Shown here piece by piece: positions 37,020-47,760 of a stretch of DNA of 64,000 nt. Position 1 is the first letter of the stretch, and every line of letters starts with the position of its first letter. Origin of the DNA: Diphasiastrum complanatum (taxonomy: Eukaryota > Streptophyta > Lycopodiopsida > Lycopodiales > Lycopodiaceae); assembly GCA_029204225.1 (NCBI GenBank), contig CM055109.1, positions 43,525,054-43,589,053 of the forward strand. Reading direction: 5' to 3'. A program made the translations under genes and the position numbers. The notes below the pieces were generated by a model, which was given only the letters and a program-made list of their open reading frames with translations, searched no databases and was not told the DNA's origin.

Positions 37020-37832
37020 GTCATTAAAAGGTGGATGGATGTGGTTCTGAAAGTGATCTTGACTGTCCCTTTGCCTTCCACGCATATGGTGCTTAAATCT
37101 CCGAGGTAGATGAATTGATCTCTTTTGTAAGCTGCATACTCGCGGTAAACCATTCCTTGCAAGAGGTCATGTGTTGGGTAGCGCCACTATCCAGGTACCA
37201 CCTATCATGGTCTTCGTTGCTACTATTGTAAGCCATTAATAGGTGTGTATCTTGCTCTTTGAATTCCGCTGCATTGGAGGAATTTGGCTGCTGCTGTTGT
37301 GCTTCTTTCCCTCGTTGTAGATGTAGATACGACACTTGGTGATGTCTTGACTGGCTCTCTTGCAATATCTATAGAAAAGTTTCTTGCGCGATCTACTGTT
37401 CTCACTTTGAGTGTGAGGCTTCTACTGTTGCTGCTGCACTTGATTCTTGCCCTTGGAATAGTCTTTCTTCTTGGTGTATAGGGCCAAGGACCTATCTTTA
37501 ATAAACAGACCACTGGTCTTTCTTCATATTTCTTCTTGAAGTAGATGACCAATCACCTTTTGAAGAGTGAGGTTAGGCTGTTTGGAGATCATTACAACAA
37601 AGTGTTCATACAATTTTGAAAGAGAAGAAAACAAGGTCATAACAGCATCATCATTTTGAATAGCACATCCTACAGCTGATAACTGATTCATTAAAGATTT
37701 GAACTTGTTGATGTGAGAAGTGATGGCAGTAGAATCAGACATGCTAAGAGTAAAGAACTTCCTTCTAAGGTGCAACCTAGTGGTTACATCATGAGTCTCA
37801 TACAGACTTGATAGTAAGTCCAGTTCTTCCAT
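37020..37832 (-). pseudogene. Copia F gag and protease
   Basis: Gag core 37524-37832 (MEELDLLSSLYETHD, LRRKFFTLSMSDSTAITSHINKF split by frame, MTLFSSLSKLYEHFV). A stop and frameshift follow, with a weak knuckle region. Protease at 37093-37200 reads RWYLDSGATQHMTSCKEWF with its Asp intact, followed by DLSTICVEGKGTVKI. No gag N-terminus or LTR was identified to the right. Confidence 0.8.
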
Positions 37833-38373
37833 TTTTCAACGAGATTCCTGACAAGCGAAAAAGACAACACTGTTGTCAACTCCGTATCCCCATTGCACAG
37901 TTGAGTCCAAAGCCATCGAAGACCATAAAGAAACTTGATAGAGCCATGGGGATTAACATGATAAGCCCCGAGAATGCAAGCCTTTTGACAAAGCTAAAAC
38001 TACTAAGTGGAAGGCCAAGAGTGACAAATGAAAAAACAAAATGTTTGTAGTGCCAAAGCCTTGCTAGATCTCCACTCTGATTTTGATAGAAAAGACACAA
38101 GAAACAAAACTGTTCGTGAACAATTTTGCGACACACGACACGAAATTGTGTCGTGACACAAAATCATTATTGCTCCATGAATGGCCAAGAAGATCAGCCA
38201 AGTATCATGGGGTACAAATCTTTGATTAGATATCATGACATTAGTAGAAGTACTCTAGATCATGGCTAATATGCCACTCTTGTAGTTCGTGATTAGTTGT
38301 AGATGTTTAATCTTTCTAATCTGGAAGTTACACGACATGACACAAAAAAGTTTGCGAACTATATACTTTCTGT
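37833..38373. other. No gene recognised
   Basis: It sits between copia F gag and the copia E LTR. It contains a short palindrome CACGACACGAAATTGTGTCGTG near 38,133-38,154. Otherwise it is featureless. Confidence 0.4.
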
Positions 38374-39262
38374 TTGATGCATAATTCAAGTAAGAAAGAC
38401 AGAAGACAAAAAATACAGAATACATATCTACCTGTGAGCGAGACAATTTTGTAAGAGGAGCTGTAGATCTAGAAGTCCGCTAGTAAGCGAGACATTATTC
38501 ATGAGAGAATCGTATTTCTCTCACGCCAATGCACTGTGTGGATCTGTCGCATAGTGCTTGAAAAAAAATCAGAAAATCAATAGATAATATTGTAACTGTT
38601 AATGCACATAATATTCTGTATGATTGTATGATCTCGAATGAATATTAGTCTATCACTATTCGTGTGTCTGATTCACTTGTTTATTCAATTCCACATATTG
38701 GTTTGATTTTTCTTGAATGTTATATTAATTTGTTAACGTAGATCAGCAGTGTCTGTCTACACTTTGAAAAAATGTAGGAATGATATAGCCAGCAGTGACC
38801 AGCAATCATATCTGAATTCCTGACGAACTGATTTTGTTTGTGAATGCTTTTGCTTTGTGTTTCGCTTTGCAATCACTTGGCTATAAGCATAAATCAATTT
38901 TAGAGCTCACTTAAGTTTCGTTTCATTTCATCTCGTTACAGAGCCTGATTGATTTTTTTGTGAATTCTTCTCTTTCGTCTAATTTTGATTTATTTCGTTT
39001 CGTTTCACGATCTCTATGCTTCCAACATGAATCAATGTCAGAGCTCATTTAAGTTTTGCTTCGCTTCTCTTCGTTTTTGTCTAGATTTCGTCTCGTTTCG
39101 TTTCGTTGTGTTACAGAGCCCGATTGATCTAACACGAATTATTCTCGAACAGAAATAATTCGAGTTTCGCAAAACTATTCGCGAATCGTTAGAGACTTTT
39201 ATCAGTTTGTCACCAGAATTCTAGCTGGGATTTGCATTTCTGAGTGCAACCTTTTCGCATCA
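38374..39262 (+). mobile_element. 5' LTR of copia E
   Basis: The right end (CA at 39261-39262) is fixed by the primer site two bases later. The left end is tentative, placed at TGATGC (38374), which matches the inverted GCATCA end. About 300 bp inside it recur at 2540-2845. The U5 side is rich in TTTCGTTTCGTT-type repeats. No 3' LTR was found. Confidence 0.55.
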
Positions 39263-39263
39263 G

Positions 39264-39275
39264 TGGTATCAGAGC
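39264..39275 (+). other. Copia E primer-binding site
   Basis: TGGTATCAGAGC, an exact complement of the plant initiator-Met tRNA 3' end, just behind the LTR. Here reverse transcription of minus-strand DNA would begin. Confidence 0.95.
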
Positions 39276-39375
39276 CACCTTGTCAAAGTCTAACATAGCT
39301 GAAAAGCTATCAGATCCAAGGGGCTAAGCATTCATTCAAAGAACCATTAACAAGTGAAAACACAAATTCAGAAGC

Positions 39376-39913
39376 AATGGCTTCAATCAGCAGCATACAA
39401 TCCAAAATCTGTACAGTTCTGGATTCATCAGAATCTAACTTCCTAGCATGGAAGGTGAAGACCTTGCTGATACTAGAGGGAGAAGGATTATTCCCCTAGA
39501 TAGTTGGCACCAAAGAGATGCCTACAACAACAGACAGAGAGCTACGTGAATGGAGGGAGAAGAATGACAAGGCAGTAGCCTTGCTATCATCATCCATCAA
39601 GTATAGCCTCACACTTGGCCTGACTACACTCTCTAAAGCAAAGGAGATGTGGGATACACTACTCACAAGATTTCAGACAAAATCACATAGTCAGATAATG
39701 ATGCTTGAAGAGCAGGATCATGATCAGCAAGCAGAAGGGACCAACAAAGGCAAATGGAAGAACAAAAGAAGGTCAAAACAGCAAAGTGAAGACAAGAAGA
39801 CATGCGTGAGATGCAGACGCAAAGGACACACCATCGATTTGTGTTGGCTCAATCTGAAAATTGAGTTATTTACTGCCACAAGAAGGGTCATGCAGCCATG
39901 GACTACCGTCTAA
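39376..39913 (+). pseudogene. Copia E gag, shortened
   Basis: Gag opens with ATG at 39376 (MASISSIQSK...SESNFLAWKVK). A TAG replaces Trp in LFPWIVGT at about 39,498. It continues through LREWREKNDKAVALLSSSIK and AKEMWDTLLTRFQ. It then jumps to a basic region and the knuckle CVRCRRKGHTIDLC. Much of the gag centre between the helix and knuckle is absent. Confidence 0.85.
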
Positions 39914-40330
39914 ACCCAAGAAACAAATCAGCACAAAACAAACAGGAGAACAATAATAGTTTGTCCTATGTCAAGGAGCCAGAGAGCTCAAAAATGGATG
40001 AAGAAAGATTGAATTGTGGTAATTCAACCACCTACATCTGTGTAGACATGTGTGCAATGTCAACACCTGACACACATGAGGTAATCCTAGACTCAACAGC
40101 TACCTCACACTTCGTTACATCAAGACGAATCATGTCTGATTTTCGAAGTATAGATCCATCAAGATTTATTGTTCTTGGAGAAGAATCCAGACTCCAAGTG
40201 AATGGTGTTGGTTCACTGTGGCTCAACACGAATGGCCGAGACAGACGACTCGAAGATGTTTTGTGCAACTCTACTTCTACATCAGCAGAGTTTTGTGGAT
40301 TCAGTGGCAAACCATAGACATTCAAGGAGA
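39898..40330 (+). pseudogene. Copia E protease
   Basis: The protease motif is ILDSTATSHF, with Thr in place of the conserved Gly of DSGA. It is followed by GVGSLWLN and RRLEDVL. The frame ends after about 20 unrelated residues. The whole integrase is missing between here and the RT linker that begins at about 40,330. Confidence 0.8.
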
Positions 40331-40635
40331 CAATTGAATGTCCAAAGAAGGACAAATGGATCCAAGCCATGAATGAGGAGATGGAATCCATGAGGAAGAA
40401 CCAGGTATGGACATTGCAGCCATTACCAGCTAAGCGAAAGGCTGTAGAATGCAAATGGGTATACAAGCTAAAGTATGGACCAGGTGGAGATGTCTCAAAG
40501 TATAAGGCAAGACTTGTAGCGAAGGGATTCTCTCAGAGATATGGTATTGACTATTTTGAGACCTTCTCTCCTGTCGTGAAACATTCGTCCCTACGTTTAC
40601 TATTTGCATATGCAGATGCTTATGAACTCAGCTTT
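40331..40635 (+). pseudogene. Copia E RT N-terminus, fused to gypsy sequence
   Basis: It starts in the linker ([19 protein letters not shown]) and runs through [30 protein letters not shown] and [19 protein letters not shown]. The copia match ends near 40,625. From 40,640 a gypsy RNase H segment follows in the same orientation. The catalytic YVDD is therefore absent. Confidence 0.85.
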
Positions 40636-40639
40636 TATT

Positions 40640-42000
40640 TTTCATGTTAATCACTATGCTCTAAAATATCTCATGAATAAACCAGATTTATCTGGACGAA
40701 TTGCTCGATGAGTTCTACTTCTGTAGGAATTCACTTATCAAGTAGAACTTTGCCAAGGAGAATATCATATGAATGCTGATTATCTATCGCGACTCAGCAC
40801 AAAAAAAATTGAAAAATCAATTAATGATGATTTTCCAGACGAAAATCTATTTGAAATTTCATCTACAAACTCATTATACTCTGATATCATTACTTATCTT
40901 AAGGATCAGATATATCCGGATGGTTATGATTTGGAGCAAAAGACTTGAAACAGCAGATATTAAAAAGGTTGTTCATGTCTTACACTCAGAGGATGCTAGC
41001 GGACACTTTGCTATAAAGAACACTGTTAATAAGATATTGACTGCCAAATACTGGTGGCCAACTATGTTCAAGGATGTATCAAATTATACTCGTTCGTGTG
41101 ATCCATGTCAGATATCTAGTAAGCCAACAAAAGTAATGAATTGGTCGTTGACACCGATTCTGCCTCTTACACCATTTGAGAAGTGGGGGATTGACTTTGT
41201 CGGTCCAATCAAACTCAACATATGAAGTGTCGTTATATTCTTGTTGCAACGGATTATGCTTCAAAGAATGTTGAAGCAGAAGCGATGAAACGAAACAATT
41301 CGAACACTGTCGCCACATTCTTATTCAAATTTATAATCACAAAATATGGTTGTCCACTTGAACTAGTAAGTGACCGTGGTACACATTTTCTAAATGACAC
41401 AATATGGCTGCTGACAACATATTTTCTGATTAAACACAGAAAAACAACCTCTTATAATCCAAAAGCAAACGGGTTGACTGAGAGAGCTAATGGAATTTTA
41501 TGTAAGATCCTGAACAAGATTACTATTACACATGCGACTGATTGGGATCAGAAATTACCATCAATTCTCTGAACTTATCGTAACATAGAAAAGATCACGA
41601 CGAAGCAGACACCATATTTCTTACTTATGATATGCATCCTATTTTGCCTATTGAATTTGAGGTGACAACTTTTCGTATTTAAGCTCAACGAACAGATGTA
41701 GAAAGTATTAACGAAAGGTTGACCAATATTGAAGAATTAGTTGAAGCTCGTATAATTCACAAAAATTAACGGAGGAAATCTAGGAACAACGAAAGAAAAA
41801 AATATGATAGTCGTATCAGAAAATGTGATCTTAAAGTTGATGACTCTGTGCTGATCTACGATAGTCGACATCAAAAGTTCCCTGAAAAACTTCATACGAG
41901 ATGGCTCGGACCTTATAAAATCATAGAGGTGTTTGAGAATAGTTCTGTACAACTCCAATCACTTGAAGGTGAACTATTACCTACACGAATTAATGGGTCT
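40640..42000 (+). pseudogene. Ty3/gypsy RNase H end and integrase
   Basis: In order: RNase H tail (HYALKYLMNKPDLSGR, EYHMNADYLSRL), integrase zinc domain (SGHFAIKNTVNKI, YWWPTMFKDVSNYTRSC, DPCQ), core (KWGIDFVGPIK, VATDYASKNVEA, LVSDRGTHFLND, YNPKANGLTERANG with the catalytic Glu). The C-terminal domain follows (DSVLIYDSRHQKFP, TRWLGPYKIIEVFENSSVQL). Stops lie at 41,223, 41,570 and several points to 41,770. RT is missing upstream. The catalytic residues are still visible, so decay is moderate. Confidence 0.88.
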
Positions 42001-42330
42001 TGATCAAAACGATCGATTGCATCATCATGAACCACCTTACCACATGGTGGAGCCCGAGGATCCGCACACTGAAGTGCTCACAAGTTTGCTAGCAAGCCGT
42101 GTTAGCTTATCCCTTGGAGAGCGGCTGTGACTTGCACCGCAAGCTAAAAGTCTCTTGGCTGAATGGGACAAGGCAGAAGCGGAACCAGTAACACAAGAGC
42201 CCATATACTATGCGGGCTACAAAGAAATGAGCAACGTCCTCCACATTGGGACATCGTGGGAAAGTGAAGAACACAATATCACCCTGCCGATCAAGCACAA
42301 GAGATTCAAGGATGAGGTAGTAGTAGCATT
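41985..42330 (+). other. Unidentified coding-like stretch after gypsy integrase
   Basis: A plus frame with one TGA (42,128) reads MVEPEDPHTEVLTSLLASR then LAPQAKSLLAEWDKAEAEP, YYAGYKEMSNVLHIG and HNITLPIKHKRFKDEVVV. It differs in frame from the integrase end. The composition looks coding, but I recognise no family. It is cut at 42,330 by copia D. Confidence 0.35.
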
Positions 42331-43003
42331 GGAGACATCAAGTTGAAACAATTTCCACTTAAAAAATAAGGCAAGAGAGATTATGGTTCTTATTGTCACC
42401 ATCTTTGCTACAGGAGCAAAGGTTTCTTCATAGTCAAGGCCATATATTTGTGCAAAGCCTTTAGCACATAATCTTGCTTTGTACTTGTTGATGGAGCCAT
42501 CATGATTGTACTTGTTCTTACATCCAATGATATGCATGTAAGGTGGTGGATCCACTAGCTCCCATGTGTGGTTGGTGATCAAGGCATCATATTCAATCTT
42601 CATGGCCTCATACCACTCCTTGGTATTGAGGGCTTCTTGAACATCTTTGGGCTCCTCATGAGAAACAAAATAAGCATAAGTGGAATCAAGATCCACTTGT
42701 TTCCCTTTGTCATCATAAGTGAGCCTCTTGGGCTCGGATCTCTCCCTCATGGATCTTCTAGGAGTGAAAATCTGAGGACTTCCATCTTCAAATCTGGACT
42801 CCTCCATATGTTGATTGTCTTCAATAACAATAGGTGATAGATTTTGAGGTTGCTTGATCTCGGCCCCTCCAAGATTGGACTTTTCTTCTTCATGAAAAAC
42901 TACATCTCTACTATCAATTACTTTAGAGGTAGAGAGCATGTAGATTCGATAGGCTTTCTTGTTGGATGAATATCCAACCATTACTCCTTTGCTTGCACAA
43001 GGA
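42330..43003 (-). pseudogene. Copia D linker and RT N-terminus
   Basis: GYSSNKKAYRIYMLSTSKV, the linker FTPRRSMRERSEPKRLTYDDKGKQ (read in two parts), EPKDVQEALNTKEWYEAMKI, HTWELVDPP, then KYNHDGSINKYKARL, DYEETFAPVAKMV and FKWKLFQLDVSNA. The RT stops there. The Trp-Ile of the usual CKWI is lost by a small deletion (GCKNKYN). No YVDD and no RNase H remain, and the left breakpoint touches gypsy sequence. Confidence 0.88.
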
Positions 43004-44143
43004 TCAAGGATCCTTCTTTCTCATTTCCAAGGGAATATGGACAAAGCATATGCATCCAAATACTCTAAGGTGTTCAACCTTAGGTTTCTTCAAATAGAGT
43101 GCTTCATATGGTGACTTTCCTCCAAGTGCAACATGAGGGAGTCTATTGCAAATATAGTTTGAACAATTGATAGCCTCACCCCAAAAGTCTTTTGGCAAAG
43201 ATGCCTCAATTCTGATGGTTTTGGCACATTCACACGGTGTTCTATTCTTTCTTTCAGCCACCCCATTTTGAGATGGTGTATATGCACAAGAAAACTCCCT
43301 TTTAATGCCTTCAAGCTCACAATAATCATGAAATTTATTGGAGATATACTCACCACCTCCATCACTTCTAAGAATCTTGATTTTATAAGAAAATTGCTTT
43401 TCAACTAGAGCTTTGAACTTTAGGAAATAGTCAAACACCATAGATTTTGAAGCTAGAAGATATACCCAAGTAAATCTAGTGAAATCATCATTGAAAGTTA
43501 CAAAGCAAGTAGCACCACCCTTGCTCTTTGAAGATGAGAAGTGCACATCTGAGTGTATTAGCTCCAATGGATGTGTAGTCTTGATAGATGACTTTGAAAA
43601 AGGCTTCTTATGAGACTTAGATATGGCACAAGCCTCACATGGCTTGAAATTATTGGAGATAAGATTAGGCAAGCCAATAGCTTTGGCTTTCTTGACCATA
43701 GAATTATAGTTAGGATGTCCCAACCTTCTCTGCCATAGTTCCTCCAAAGACATATGAGTAGCAAAAGCACTATCACAAGAGTTAGCATATTCTTTGGGAT
43801 CAAGCTTGTAGATTCCACCATATCTAGACCCAAATGCAAGGATCTCATCATGCTTCTTGATTGTACATGTATCAACATTGAAATTCACATCTAGTCAACT
43901 ATCAAACAATTGCCCAACACTAATAAGATTTTTTGTTAACTTGGGAACAAAAAGTACATTAGACAGAGAAAGAACTTTTGATGAAGAAAGCTTTAAGGGA
44001 ATGGTCTTTATGCCTTCAATAGCACACTCATGATCATTTGTTGGGTAGATGGACTTCTTGGCTCCTTCATAAGGTGACATGGATGAAAAAGAATACTTGG
44101 AGCTACACATATGTGAGAGGAAGCTCCATTGTCGATATACCAC
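43004..44143 (-). pseudogene. Copia D protease and integrase
   Basis: The protease core is WYIDNGASSHM (Asn in place of Ser beside the catalytic Asp), just at the frame change at 44,130. The pre-integrase zinc domain reads LWQRRLGHPNYNSM and CEACAISKSHKKPF. The core reads HSDVHFSSS, ILRSDGGGEYIS and YTPSQNGVAERKNR, with catalytic residues present, then FWGEAINCSNYICNRLP. A stop near 43,892 and a frameshift at 43,003 break it. Confidence 0.9.
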
Positions 44144-45085
44144 GAACCATCCTTCTTGAAAGGTGATGAAGAAAAACTCGAGACCATAAGAGATCCCTCT
44201 CCATCACTTGCATGAACATCTTCCTTCTCTTCATTAAAAATGTTGGCTTGCTTGAATTGACTCTTCTTCTTGGAGCAATTGGTGGCATATTGTCCCTTCT
44301 TGCCACAAAAGAAACACTTGACGTTTTTCTTCTTCTTCTTGGATGTGGAAGCTTGAGAGGACTCATCCTTATCTCCTTTCGCCTTGGAAATAAGATTGTT
44401 CTTGCTTGAAGATGATTAATGTTGATTCTTACTTCTTGTCTTGTTCTTGTCTTTGGTAAAGAGAGCTTTACCATCAATGTTGAGAGACAGTCTCTCCATT
44501 TTCAAGAGTTTATACTCTTGTATTGATTCTTCAGAAATGAGCACACTTTGGAGTGCTTCCAAACCTGGTAGCTCCTCCTTAATGGCATAACTTTGAACAA
44601 GGTTGTCATATTCCTCCTTTAACCCATTAAGTATGACTTGAACAAGATCATTTTGGTTGATGGAGTCTCCTATGCATGACAATTATCTATGGAGGTCTTA
44701 AACTCTCATTACATAAGCTGAAGCACATTCATCACTTCTCTGTACACTTTGAAAAATTTGGTTTCTTAGTGTTAAAAGTCTAGAAGTATTTTTTGCCTCA
44801 TAGATAGACTTGAGGGTATCCCGAGCATCTTTGGCATTAGTACAAGCACCAATTTCTCTTAAGATGTCATTTGAGACATTCATCTTAATATAATGCAGAG
44901 CCATCCTGGCTCTCTTTTTGTACTTTGAAATTTATTGAGGAATTTGTGGTTCTTCTTCAATGCCAAGTACAATATCCATCACATCTTGTAGTATTAAGAC
45001 AGATTCCATTCTAACCTTCCAAATTGAGTAATTGGAGGTTGACAATCTTTCACTTGCTTCTAATAGAAAGACACCCATTAAAGTC
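44144..45085 (-). pseudogene. Copia D gag
   Basis: Gag starts at ATG 45083-45085 (MTLMGVFLLEASERLS). It includes WKVRMESVLILQDVMDIVLG, KNTSRLLTLRNQIFQSV, LVQVILNGLKEEYDNLVQ and the knuckle CFFCGKKGQYATNC. The usual knuckle histidine is a Gln (GKKGQ). Stops at 44,930, 44,697 and 44,415 separate the pieces. It is a diverged cousin of the E-family gag. Confidence 0.88.
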
Positions 45086-45842
45086 ATCAAGAATGATGGA
45101 AATAAAAAAAGATGGATGAAAGAATTGCTTATCTTCTCACTATAGGAACCAATCAAGGGTACAGAACCAAATCCTATGTAAGACTTAGCAAAAAACTGTG
45201 AGATAGATCTCACTAGCTTGATAATCTCTCTAAAACAAGATTTGAATCATCAAAAAAGATGAAGTATGACAAAAGTTATGGTTTTCTGAATTTCACACGT
45301 GTGAAATATTCCAAGAATGTCAAATTGACTCAAATACAATCTATTTGTATGAAACAATTTGCCTAGAACCTATAAGTTTTGTCTAAATCACATATAGATG
45401 AGATTATGTAGCTTCTGGATGATTTTTGTGATCATTCAAGCAATAAATGACATGTACACACGATTTGCCACAGGTCTAGGCGCCCTACCTATGACTCTTC
45501 AAAAGCTTATAACTTCTGATTGGCTTATCCAATTGTCATGATTCAAATTGCATGAGATTCTACACATTTCTAGCTTTCTAGTGGGCTAATTTGCTTGAAA
45601 TTTGGATATGAGGTGAGAGAGAACCACCAATCTGAAGATGGGCGGATTTCACACGTGCCAGCACCTGAAATTCCATACAGTACTTGATCTGGCCCATTCA
45701 ATGTGGTTTATAGCTCAGAATCACAAGAAAACTGCAAACTAGCTAGAAGGTAGAATCTAGACAATTCCTAGCTTGAAATCTGATCAATCTGCAAACTTTT
45801 TGATTAGATTTGCTTGTAAAACTTAGGTAGGCTCTGATACCA
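45086..45842 (-). other. Copia D leader and primer site
   Basis: The primer site GCTCTGATACCA is at 45831-45842 (exact). The leader contains an 18-bp perfect palindrome, ATTTCACACGTGTGAAAT, at 45290-45307. No coding sequence was found. Confidence 0.85.
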
Positions 45843-46264
45843 TGCTGAATTCAAACGTGTGGGATGCCCAACACATGTATTTTTTATCTCCTAAGTACAA
45901 TAACACCATAAAGATCAGACGAGCATTGGTTGTCAATAGGAAAGTTGATCATACAAGCAATATTATTGTGTTACAAGCAAGACATGTCAACAAAACATAA
46001 GACAAAGCATCATAAATGCCTCTACTCTAATAGAGAGAGAAAATAGCAAGTATAAAACTCGTGGAGAGAGAGAGAGAGGGCACAAAGAGCTTGTCTCCAA
46101 ATTTGCATTACACACAAATTTCATCATTTTCTCAATGAGAGTACATCACATATATATAGATCCATGGACTCTTCTCCTACTTTGAGTTGAATTGGAGTAG
46201 TGGATCCACCTCTCAAGCTATCTAGACTTATCCAAGCCCCCTCATGCAGATTAGATTAATAACA
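45843..46264 (-). mobile_element. Copia D 5' LTR (also flanked by a PPT)
   Basis: It starts TGCTGAATTC after the primer site. In minus sense it begins TGTTATTAATC, so the plus-strand right end is 46264. A minus-strand TATA run (CTATATATAT) lies near 46,149-46,157. Directly to the right, the minus strand reads GGAATGGAGGGA, a polypurine tract that should only precede a 3' LTR. Confidence 0.6.
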
Positions 46265-46494
46265 TCCCTCCATTCCTATAAACAGGATCAATATAAGAGA
46301 CAAGACACATAAAGAAGTAACGAGCAGTAGGTAGTTACAACAATGTTCGAAGATCATGTTGTAAACTATTGTGTATAATCTATGAATGATTCATGATGCT
46401 TGCATGCAGTAGATATTACTTTCACTGTTTCTCAATTATTGATTGTTGATTAAACATTATCTATTGTTTATATTTTAATATCAGATCTATAGTG

Positions 46495-46870
46495 TCAGTT
46501 TGTAGTTTGAAAGATGATTGATCGTCGTATGAAGCAATAGCTATAACTACATAGATCGACTCTATCCGAGCATTCTACATCAGGACTCTCCATAGTTTGA
46601 AGAGATTCCAACAGAGGTTTAGTGAGTATAGCAGCCACACATTCACTACTTGATACATGTTTCAAAGAGATATCTTTTGCTTGAACCTTTTTAGCTTTCT
46701 TCCAATGAATGTTCAATGGATCTTTCATATATTGACTCAATCTACATACACTAAAGCTAAGATCAAGCCTAGTGATAGTTATACAAATTAAGGATCTTAT
46801 AAGTTGTCTATATAAAGTGATGTCCATGAAGGATCTGTCATCATCTTCTTTAGACACTTTTACATCTTGC
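46495..46870 (-). pseudogene. Copia RT/RNase H remnant with internal deletion
   Basis: FMDITLYRQLIRSL, ITRLDLSFSVCRLSQYMKDP is RT connection sequence. After IHWKKAKKV it jumps to DISLKHVSSSECVAAILTKPL, the very end of RNase H, so about 150 residues are deleted. The stop at 46495 is the natural pol end. It lies upstream (minus sense) of the PPT and LTR at 46,264. Confidence 0.8.
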
Positions 46871-46979
46871 TCAATGGGAGATATTACATCATTAGAGGAG
46901 TTCTAAATCCATAGGGCAAGTACCACTTGATCATGGATCTGATTGTGAAGAAGATGTTGCAGACCACCTTCATTGAGTT

Positions 46980-47225
46980 CCCTCATCTTGAGAGGAGAAG
47001 CTTTATGGCCCTGGGTGGACGGCACAGAGGAGATGCTTGCTAGCACAAGAAAGGAACTTTGAGAGTGGAAAGAGAAGAATGACAAAGCCATAGCTGTCAT
47101 ATCATCTTCCATTGAAGATAGCATCACTCTTGATCTTGTATCGATCTCTAATGCAAGAGAGATGTGGGATGTAGTCATCATTATATTTCAGATGAAGTCA
47201 TGCAATCAGATCATATGCATCTGGA
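46980..47225 (+). pseudogene. Copia E-type gag fragment, opposite strand
   Basis: The plus strand reads ILRGEALWPWVDGTEEM, one stop, EWKEKNDKAIAVISSSIE and NAREMWDVVIIIFQ. This matches copia E gag at 39.4-39.7 kb. It is sandwiched between minus-strand copia pieces. The minus-strand frame over it (46903-47181) is only its shadow. Confidence 0.8.
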
Positions 47226-47269
47226 AGATCAACTTACCTATCTAAGATGGAAAAGATCTCACAAGCTTC

Positions 47270-47760
47270 ATCAGGAAGATGAAGAACCTATCCCTGTCAT
47301 TGCACAATGTTGGAACAGAACCACATAACTAGTAGGTAGCACTAGTCCTTCTTCAAGATCCATTGGATACAAAAAGATGATTATAGATTCACCAAATTTT
47401 GACAATTTCCACTCATTGACATAACATAGCTCAAACATAAAGTTAGATGAGTAAAGTAGGTTTGAACAAGACATCCTTGCTGCTCCTTTGCCTTTACTTG
47501 AGTCTTCAATAACCTGCAAAAACAGATCCTTAGTGCCTTTGGCCATTTAATTCTTCTTTGATGCTCTTGACTAGCTTCAAATTGCCAATTTTCAAGTGGT
47601 GTTGATGAAGCACATTAAGATCAACCTCTTGATCTTCCTTTTGACCATCAAAATTATTGACCAAAAGTTTTTTTACAGAGCCATGACTGACATTTATTTC
47701 ATGAAGATAACCATTTATATGCATAACATCATCCACATAAGTAGATGTACCAAAACATGT
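47270..47760 (-). other. RT-replacing module in copia C (partial)
   Basis: After the linker, the minus strand reads GTSTYVDDVMHINGYLHEI, LLVNNFDGQKEDQEVDL, NLKLVKSIKEE, then after a one-base shift KDLFLQVIEDSSKGKGAAR. It aligns with the E1/E2 module along its first ~400 nt at roughly 70-75% by eye. It ends near 47,390, where similarity is lost. Confidence 0.7.

Noticed and set aside
46903-47181. Minus-strand 92-codon frame
   Set aside because: The plus strand over the same bases encodes a clear copia gag, so this is its shadow.
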